Source: Chitinophaga niastensis (GTDB lineage Bacteria; Bacteroidota; Bacteroidia; Chitinophagales; Chitinophagaceae). Taken from it: DNA of 64,000 nucleotides. The notes beneath the pieces are model-generated. The model searched no databases and had not been told where the DNA came from. It saw only the letters and a list, made by a program, of their open reading frames with translations. Position numbers and translations under genes: made by a program. The stretch covers positions 496,001-560,000 of the forward strand of contig NZ_PYAW01000001.1 in the NCBI RefSeq assembly GCF_003014755.1, given 5' to 3'. Within the stretch, counting starts at the first letter, position 1. Every line of letters begins with the position of its first letter. Positions 58,107 to 64,000 of the stretch are shown piece by piece.

Positions 58107-58535
58107 GACTGACGTTTATTTTTTGTTGTAATAAAAATTTGAGAAGAACTAACGACAAAGCATTAATTGCAGCAACAGCAATTGCAGAGGGTGTATAAGG
58201 CAGAGGACTGATGGGAGGCCATGGCCGGGTATTTCATCCTATTTCTATCATCTTGTTGCATGGTGTCTTTCTATTACCCTACAAATATAGTAGACTTTGT
58301 AGACTATTTCCAAATTAAATTTAATAATATAGAGAAAATCTATATCCAGGAGGCTTTATATAATGCCGTAATTTAATCGCGGCAACATTGGTCAAAACAC
58401 TGATTACATCTCAAAACCGCTAAATTCCTATTTCAAAAAAATACCTGGGAAAAGGTTATATTTGCAGGGTTATTCAGGGTGGATTTGTTTATTGTTCGAC
58501 CCTGTTATCTTCTTAAACGGTAACTAATAAACGCC
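58107..58535. other. 429-bp intergenic region upstream of the methionine synthase genes
   Basis: No gene seen. A CAATTGC / GCAATTG word pair lies near 58165-58185, and a GC-richer block (about 58190-58240) stands out from A/T-rich surroundings. The metH promoter element is at 58457-58464. I compared the region with S-box and cobalamin riboswitch cores by eye and could not match either. Confidence 0.45.
58457..58464 (+). promoter_or_regulatory. -7 element of the methionine synthase promoter
   Basis: TATATTTG, an exact TAnnTTTG match, predicting a leader of about 65-70 bases before the first methionine synthase gene. Confidence 0.5.
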
Positions 58536-59561
58536 TTGATAAACATGAAATCTTTACAAGACTGCGCTAATGAGCGCGTACTCATCATTGACGGTGCCAT
58601 GGGCACCATGATTCAGCGATATCAACTTCAGGAATCAGACTACAGAGGAACCCGCTTTGCTAACTATCCCAGTGATCTTAAAGGCAACAACGATCTTCTA
58701 AATCTTACACAGCCGCAAATAGTAGCTGCCATCCATAAAGAGTACCTGGAAGCAGGCGCAGATATTATTGAGACCAATACTTTCAGCAGCACTTCTATTG
58801 CGATGGCCGACTATGACATGCAATCGCTGGCCTATGAGCTGAATGTATCTGCAGCTACGATTGCAAAAAAAGCAGCAGCAGAGTATACAGCTAAAAACCC
58901 CGACAAGCCCCGTTTTGTAGCTGGTGCCATTGGCCCCTTAAACAAAACATTGTCCCTGTCTCCTGATGTAAATAATCCGGGCTTCCGCTCTGTATACTTC
59001 GATGAAGTAGCCACTGCATATGAAGAACAGATCAAAGGCTTATCTGACGGTGGTGTAGACCTGCTCCTGATAGAAACCATTTTTGATACGCTGAATTGCA
59101 AAGCAGCTATCTATGCTATCAAAAAGTACTTCCGTGAATCCGGCAAACCGGAATTACCGATAATGATCTCCGGTACTATTACAGATGCCTCCGGCAGAAC
59201 CCTCAGCGGGCAAACCTTGGAAGCTTTCTATATCTCTGTCATGCATGCCAATCCATTCTCTATCGGCTTAAACTGTGCACTGGGTGGTCAGCAGATGCGT
59301 CCTTATATAGAGGAGTTATCCAACATCGCCAGCTGCTATGTTAGCTGCTATCCAAATGCCGGCTTACCAAATGCCTTTGGTGAATACGATGAGGAACCGG
59401 AAGATACAGCCTGTATTATTGAAGATTTTGCCGCATCCGGCTTCGTTAATATAGTAGGTGGCTGCTGCGGTACCACGCCTGATCATATACGCCACATTGC
59501 AGATCATGTGAAACATATCAAACCACGCCAAAAGCCGGAACTGGCTGAAACGCTGGCATAA
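58536..59561 (+). CDS. metH: Methionine synthase, homocysteine-binding half
   Basis: 341 residues (slightly fewer if ATG 58545 is used). This is the first domain of cobalamin-dependent MetH as a separate protein. It starts [26 protein letters not shown] and holds the zinc-binding cysteines in [10 protein letters not shown] and [12 protein letters not shown]. It binds and activates homocysteine. The remaining domains are encoded by the next gene, 45 bases downstream, so the two proteins should form a complex. In E. coli these domains are a single chain of 1,227 residues. The split is, in my recollection, common in this phylum. Confidence 0.92.
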   Translation: MINMKSLQDCANERVLIIDGAMGTMIQRYQLQESDYRGTRFANYPSDLKGNNDLLNLTQPQIVAAIHKEYLEAGADIIETNTFSSTSIAMADYDMQSLAYELNVSAATIAKKAAAEYTAKNPDKPRFVAGAIGPLNKTLSLSPDVNNPGFRSVYFDEVATAYEEQIKGLSDGGVDLLLIETIFDTLNCKAAIYAIKKYFRESGKPELPIMISGTITDASGRTLSGQTLEAFYISVMHANPFSIGLNCALGGQQMRPYIEELSNIASCYVSCYPNAGLPNAFGEYDEEPEDTACIIEDFAASGFVNIVGGCCGTTPDHIRHIADHVKHIKPRQKPELAETLA

Positions 59562-59606
59562 ATAACAGCGGCAAGGTTTTCTATCTAAATTCCATTAACA
59601 GCAACA

Positions 59607-62378
59607 ATGAGCGCAACCATTATAAACAACATGGATACTATCAATGAATCAATTGGTACAGAAAGTGAAGAGCGTAGGGTAATTAAGCCCTTTATGCGGC
59701 TGAGCGGTCTGGAACCCTTGGTAGTAAGGCCTGAAACCAACTTCATTAACGTAGGGGAACGTACCAATGTAACCGGTTCCAAGAAATTTGCCCGCCTCGT
59801 AAGAGAAGGCCTTTACGAAGAAGCACTGTCTGTTGCCCGTCAACAGGTAGAAAGCGGCGCACAGATCCTGGATGTAAACATGGACGATGCACTGCTCGAC
59901 GGAGAAACGGCCATGTCTACCTTCCTCAACCTCCTGGCAGCAGAACCGGATATTTCCCGTATCCCGGTAATGATCGACTCCAGTAAGTTCAGTGTTATTG
60001 AAGCCGGCTTGAAATGTGTACAGGGCAAATGTGTTGTAAACTCCATCAGCTTAAAAGAAGGCGAAGCCAAATTCATTGAACACGCACATATCTGCAAAAG
60101 CTACGGCGCTGCAGTAGTGGTAATGGCGTTTGATGAACACGGACAAGCAGATACGGAAGATAAAAGAGTTACTTTCTGCCATCGCGCCTATAAAATATTG
60201 ACCGAAGTAGTAGGCTATGACCCACAGGACATCATCTTTGATCCTAACATCTTTGCCATTGCTACCGGTATAGAAGAACATAACAACTACGCCGTAGAAT
60301 TTATTAATGCCACCCGCCGCATCAAAGAACTGATGCCACTGGTAAAAGTGAGCGGTGGCGTGAGTAACGTGTCGTTTTCCTTCCGTGGAAACGAAACCGT
60401 GCGGGAAGCGATGCACTCCGTATTCCTGTTCCACGCCATCAAAGCGGGCATGGACATGGGTATTGTGAATGCCGGCATGCTGCAGATCTACGATGATATT
60501 GAACCACAGCTGCGCGACCTTTGTGAGGATGCCGTACTAAACAGACGGGAAGATGCTACCGAAAGACTTATACAATTTGCCGAAACAGTAAAAGCTAAGG
60601 GCAAAGTAGTAGAGAAAGATGAGAAATGGCGCCTGGGCACCGTGGAAGAAAGATTAAGTCATGCGCTCGTAAATGGTATTACCGATTATATAGATGGAGA
60701 TACCGAAGAAGCCCGCCTGAAATACCCACGTCCGCTGGAAGTGATAGAAGGACCGCTGATGGCAGGTATGAACATCGTTGGTGATTTATTTGGCAGTGGT
60801 AAAATGTTTTTGCCCCAGGTAGTAAAGAGTGCCCGTGTAATGAAAAAATCGGTAGCCATCCTAACTCCTTATATAGAAGAGGAAAAACTACGGATACAGG
60901 CAGAACACGGCGGCGAGATCAAAGCAGCCGGAAAAATATTGCTGGCCACCGTAAAAGGCGACGTACATGATATCGGTAAAAACATTGTAGGTGTGGTACT
61001 GGCCTGTAACGGCTATGAGATCATTGACCTTGGTGTGATGGTGCCGGCAGAAAAAATCTTACAGGCAGCCAGGCAGGAAAAAGTGGATATCATTGGGCTG
61101 AGCGGTTTGATTACCCCGAGTCTCGATGAAATGGTACATGTGGCCCGTGAACTGAAAAGGCAGGAATTTGATATTCCGCTGATCATTGGCGGAGCTACTA
61201 CCTCCCGTACACATACCGCTGTTAAAATAGCCCAGGAATATGCACATGGTGTGGTACACGTACTGGATGCGTCCCGTAGCGTAACTGTTACCGGCAGCTT
61301 GCTCAACAAAGCACTCAAGCCTAATTTCCTCGCCGGTATACAGGAAGAGTATCATAAACTGAATGATGCTTTCAGGAATAAAAAACAAACGAAACAGTTC
61401 CTGCCAATAGCAGTAGCCCAACAAAATAAAACCGCTATTAACTGGGGTGCCTTTACGCCTGTAAGGCCTAAAATGACAGGTGTTAAAAAGTTTGAAAATT
61501 ATGACCTGGGAGAGATAGCGAAATATATAGACTGGCAGCCATTCTTCATTGCATGGGAGCTGCATGGTAAATTTCCGCAGATCCTGACAGATGAAATAGT
61601 AGGCGTGGAAGCTACCCGGGTGTTCAACGATGCCAAAGAACTGCTGAAAAAAGTAATTGATGAAAAGTGGCTGGGTGCAAATGCAGTAATAGGTATGTAT
61701 CCTGCCAATGCAGTAGCAGCAGACACTATACAGGTAACTCCCGAACAGACAGACATTGCACCTGTAAAGCTGGAATTCCTCCGTCAGCAGGTGAAGAAAG
61801 CGCCGGGGCAACCCAATTTCTCACTGGCCGACTTCATTGCACCGCAGGAAACCGGTAAAACAGATTATATCGGAGGCTTTGCCGTTACCACTGGTATAGG
61901 CATTGAGAAATGGCTGGACAAATTCAAAGCAGAGCACGATGACTACAACAGCATCATGCTTAAAGCGCTGGCAGACAGGCTGGCAGAGGCTTTCGCAGAA
62001 CTGATGCACGAGCGTGTACGTAAAGAGTTCTGGGGATATGCTACAGAAGAACACCTGAGCAACGAAGATTTAATTAAAGAAGCATATGCGGGTATCCGCC
62101 CGGCACCAGGCTATCCTGCCTGTCCGGAGCATACCGAAAAATACAAGTTATTTGATCTGCTGAATGCGACTGAAAATACAGGCATCACACTTACCGAATC
62201 GCTGGCGATGTACCCTGCATCAAGCGTTAGCGGCTGGTACTTTGCTAATCCGGAAGGAAAGTATTTTGGTCTTGGTAAAATTGAAAAAGACCAGGTAACT
62301 GATTATGCCAACCGTAAAGGCTGGACCATTGAAGAAGCAGAGAAGTGGCTGCGTCCTAACCTGGAATATGATATGTAA
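59607..62378 (+). CDS. metH: Methionine synthase, methyl-THF, cobalamin and reactivation domains
   Basis: 923 residues. Pterin-binding domain (about 35-310) with [17 protein letters not shown] and [13 protein letters not shown]. Cobalamin cap and Rossmann domains (about 335-580) with [25 protein letters not shown], whose His is the lower axial ligand, and [14 protein letters not shown]-terminal AdoMet-binding activation domain with [15 protein letters not shown]. With the preceding protein it transfers the methyl group of 5-methyl-THF to homocysteine. Start: ATG 59607, with ATG 59631 a possible alternative. A TTAGC-family repeat follows its stop by 3 bases. Confidence 0.95.
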   Translation: MSATIINNMDTINESIGTESEERRVIKPFMRLSGLEPLVVRPETNFINVGERTNVTGSKKFARLVREGLYEEALSVARQQVESGAQILDVNMDDALLDGETAMSTFLNLLAAEPDISRIPVMIDSSKFSVIEAGLKCVQGKCVVNSISLKEGEAKFIEHAHICKSYGAAVVVMAFDEHGQADTEDKRVTFCHRAYKILTEVVGYDPQDIIFDPNIFAIATGIEEHNNYAVEFINATRRIKELMPLVKVSGGVSNVSFSFRGNETVREAMHSVFLFHAIKAGMDMGIVNAGMLQIYDDIEPQLRDLCEDAVLNRREDATERLIQFAETVKAKGKVVEKDEKWRLGTVEERLSHALVNGITDYIDGDTEEARLKYPRPLEVIEGPLMAGMNIVGDLFGSGKMFLPQVVKSARVMKKSVAILTPYIEEEKLRIQAEHGGEIKAAGKILLATVKGDVHDIGKNIVGVVLACNGYEIIDLGVMVPAEKILQAARQEKVDIIGLSGLITPSLDEMVHVARELKRQEFDIPLIIGGATTSRTHTAVKIAQEYAHGVVHVLDASRSVTVTGSLLNKALKPNFLAGIQEEYHKLNDAFRNKKQTKQFLPIAVAQQNKTAINWGAFTPVRPKMTGVKKFENYDLGEIAKYIDWQPFFIAWELHGKFPQILTDEIVGVEATRVFNDAKELLKKVIDEKWLGANAVIGMYPANAVAADTIQVTPEQTDIAPVKLEFLRQQVKKAPGQPNFSLADFIAPQETGKTDYIGGFAVTTGIGIEKWLDKFKAEHDDYNSIMLKALADRLAEAFAELMHERVRKEFWGYATEEHLSNEDLIKEAYAGIRPAPGYPACPEHTEKYKLFDLLNATENTGITLTESLAMYPASSVSGWYFANPEGKYFGLGKIEKDQVTDYANRKGWTIEEAEKWLRPNLEYDM

Positions 62379-62381
62379 AAC

Positions 62382-62444
62382 AGCTTTTAGCAGTTAGATT
62401 TTAGGCATTAGCGGCTAATGCTACTCCCCTAAAAACTAACTGCT
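62382..62444. repeat. TTAGC-family repeat, copy 4
   Basis: An outer arm AGCAGTTAGATTTTAGG (62389-62405) matches the reverse complement of 62428-62444 with one mismatch. An inner perfect stem GCATTAGC/GCTAATGC (62405-62412, 62414-62421) sits inside. It opens with CAGCTTTTAGCAGTTAG as in the copy at 39538. Confidence 0.75.
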
Positions 62445-62464
62445 AATGGCGAAAAACTATTTCA

Positions 62465-63229
62465 ATGAGAATCGTATCTTACAATGTAAACGGCCTGCGG
62501 TCAGCCATGACCAAAGGTTTCACCGAATGGTTACAATCGGACCCTGCTGATATCATCTGTTTGCAGGAAATTAAAGCCCACCAGGAAAACATCGACTTTC
62601 AGCAATTTGAAAAACTAGGTTATGAACACTACTGGTATCCTGCACAAAAGAAGGGATATAGCGGTGTTGCGGTAATTACCCGTATCAAGCCTGACTTTGT
62701 ACAATACGGTAATGGCCATCTGCAGAGTGATTCAGAAGGGCGGTTTATAAGGCTTGATTTCGGTGATATCACCTTAATCAATACTTACTTCCCATCCGGC
62801 ACCAGCGGGGAGGAAAGACAAACCTATAAATACCAGTGGCTCGAAGAGTTTTTGCAGTATCTCCATGAGCTGAAGAAAACCCGGCCCAACCTGGTGGTAT
62901 GCGGCGATTACAACATTTGCCATAAACCTATTGACATACATGATCCGGTGAGCAATAAAAATTCAACCGGCTTTTTACCTGAAGAGCGGGCCTGGATGGA
63001 CCGTTTCTTTGACAGCGGTTTTGTGGATACATTCCGTCAATTTAATCCGGACCCGCATCAGTACAGCTGGTGGAGCTTCCGGGCTAATTCAAGGAACAAT
63101 AACAAGGGCTGGCGTATTGACTACATCAACGTAACAAGCCCGCTGCAGGCGAAGCTTAAACATGCAGCTATCTATCAACAGGTGAAGCACTCAGACCATT
63201 GCCCGGTGTTCCTGGAACTGGCGCTGTAA
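62465..63229 (+). CDS. xth: Exodeoxyribonuclease III
   Basis: 254 residues, normal for ExoA/Xth. It cuts at abasic sites and acts as a 3'-5' exonuclease in base excision repair. Motifs: SYNVNGLRSAM, DIICLQEIKAH (metal-binding Glu), CGDYNICHKPID (catalytic Asp-x-Asn) and KHSDHCPVFLEL (the Asp-His pair). Single gene, about 38 bases before a DUF4286 gene. Confidence 0.95.
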   Translation: MRIVSYNVNGLRSAMTKGFTEWLQSDPADIICLQEIKAHQENIDFQQFEKLGYEHYWYPAQKKGYSGVAVITRIKPDFVQYGNGHLQSDSEGRFIRLDFGDITLINTYFPSGTSGEERQTYKYQWLEEFLQYLHELKKTRPNLVVCGDYNICHKPIDIHDPVSNKNSTGFLPEERAWMDRFFDSGFVDTFRQFNPDPHQYSWWSFRANSRNNNKGWRIDYINVTSPLQAKLKHAAIYQQVKHSDHCPVFLELAL

Positions 63230-63267
63230 CCATATGTTGATATGAGCATTCAATTTACCAAAGGCAT

Positions 63268-63570
63268 ATGATCATTTATAATGTAACCATAAAAGTGGCC
63301 ACAGATGCGCATTTGCGGTGGCTTGAGTGGATGAGGGAAGAGCATATTCCGGCTATGCTGGAGACGGGTTTGTTTCATGATTTCCGTATGAGCAGGCTGT
63401 TGGAACAGGATGACCAGGAAGGGCCTACTTACGCTGTTCAATATTTTACAGACAGTCTGGAGAACTACAATACCTTTAAGGAAGAGCATGCACAAGCCCT
63501 GCGGCAAAGAGGTTACGACGTTTTTGGAGATCGTTTTATTGCCTTTACAACAGTCATGCAGGTGGTTTAA
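63268..63570 (+). CDS. DUF4286 family protein
   Basis: 100 residues, one domain, of the DUF4286 family found mostly in Bacteroidota. Starts IIYNVTIKVATDAHLRWLEWMREEHIPAML, typical of the family's ferredoxin-like alpha/beta dimer fold. TYAVQYFTDSLENYNTFKEEHA follows. No function is established. Stands directly after xth and may share its transcript. Confidence 0.85.
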   Translation: MIIYNVTIKVATDAHLRWLEWMREEHIPAMLETGLFHDFRMSRLLEQDDQEGPTYAVQYFTDSLENYNTFKEEHAQALRQRGYDVFGDRFIAFTTVMQVV

Positions 63571-63886
63571 GCAAGTGTTCTTTGTTAAACTTATCCACAG
63601 GAAATCCACTATTTTCAAGGCATGCGGAGTTTGGTACAATACTTGGTTCAAAGCTGCGTTAATAGTAAAAAAACAAGCAAACATGCTAGGGCACAGGGTT
63701 TTATGCGATCCTGCTAAAGCTTTATACTTTAGCACGCAAAATATCAATCAGCTGTAACCGTTACCTGTAGCGTTTTTCAGCCGATAAAAATTTATATAAA
63801 AAATTGGCGAAAAATTTGGTAATCTGATAAAACGCGCTATATTTGCTCACATCAAACATTTTTTCACTAGTTAAATCTTACTAACT
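63571..63886. other. 316-bp region upstream of the HU gene
   Basis: Contains the HU promoter at its right end. I see no gene on either strand. Confidence 0.55.
63815..63845 (+). promoter_or_regulatory. Promoter of the HU gene
   Basis: TTTG (63815-63818), 19 bases, then TATATTTG (63838-63845). This is a textbook match to the Bacteroidota promoter consensus and the best in the window. The leader would be about 35 bases. Confidence 0.75.
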
Positions 63887-64000
63887 ATGAACAAAGCCGA
63901 ATTAATCGACAAGCTTGCTAAAGATGCAGGCATTACCAAAACCCAAGCTAACGAAGCTCTGGATTCTTTCACCAAAGCAGTTGCTGACACCCTGAAAAAA
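63887..64000 (+). CDS. HU family DNA-binding protein (5' part, cut by window edge)
   Basis: The first 38 residues of a histone-like protein: NKAELIDKLAKDAGITKTQ then ANEALDSFTKAVADTLKK, matching the N-terminal helices of HU (normally about 90 residues). HU bends and compacts DNA. The strong promoter upstream fits an abundant protein. The rest lies beyond position 64000. Confidence 0.92.
   Translation, partial: MNKAELIDKLAKDAGITKTQANEALDSFTKAVADTLKK

Noticed and set aside
58107..58535. SAM (S-box) or cobalamin riboswitch upstream of the methionine synthase genes
   Set aside because: I looked for conserved cores on both strands. GGACTG- and GCCGGG-like words occur near 58215-58240 but not in the order or spacing of an S-box, and no B12-box was recognised. 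A covariance-model search would decide.
63410..63757. A 115-residue frame overlapping and extending past the DUF4286 gene
   Set aside because: It is out of frame with the recognised DUF4286 protein, and the extension has no family resemblance.

Overview
The window reads as chromosomal DNA of a Bacteroidota bacterium, most likely family Chitinophagaceae (Chitinophaga-like). This is inferred from gene content (DUF3109 and DUF4286 proteins, bat genes, a long IspG, a split MetH, a CarB without its allosteric domain, ECF sigma/anti-sigma pairs, a TonB-dependent receptor) and from promoters of the Bacteroidota type (TTTG, about 19 bases, TAnnTTTG) with little Shine-Dalgarno sequence. No rRNA, tRNA, CRISPR array, insertion sequence or phage structural gene was found. 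Species cannot be fixed from this sequence alone.

Layout. 1-4 kb: DUF3109 protein, an orphan LutB-type iron-sulfur protein and a sigma/anti-sigma pair whose anti-sigma partner ends in a TonB domain. 4-11 kb: comEC-purH and carB. 11-14 kb: a compact probable RiPP cluster made of a small CxxC protein, a DUF692/MNIO oxygenase and a partner protein, with a GC-rich hairpin after the small gene. 14-19 kb: a DeoR regulator with an MFS transporter, divergent from a nucleotidase that seems to start on a non-AUG codon. The divergent control region has GC-words every 10 bases. Two paralogous tandem-HTH regulators and a small HTH-like protein follow. 19-29 kb: TPR lipoprotein or secreted protein, acs, an L,D-transpeptidase, an M16 protease, and a second sigma/anti-sigma locus with an outer-membrane protein. 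29-34 kb: kbl, a class D beta-lactamase, batB-batC and an AraC regulator. 34-42 kb: peptide deformylase, a tripartite RND efflux operon and its neighbouring AraC regulator. 42-49 kb: ispG, a K/A-rich secreted protein and a probable sulfur operon (TsdA-type dihaem cytochrome, DsrE-like protein, ModA-like binding protein, LysR regulator). 49-55 kb: TonB-dependent receptor and a third sigma locus with two tandem anti-sigma paralogues. 55-64 kb: recR, split methionine synthase, exonuclease III, DUF4286 protein and the start of an HU gene at the window edge.

Most of the window is housekeeping and envelope biology. The two loci most likely to hold new biology are the MNIO cluster (11961-13836) and the TsdA/DsrE operon (44821-48123). 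A third theme is intergenic: at least three families of dispersed, highly palindromic repeats sit directly against stop codons. One is a perfect 42-bp inverted repeat after kbl, and another is a TTAGC-rich family found at four places.
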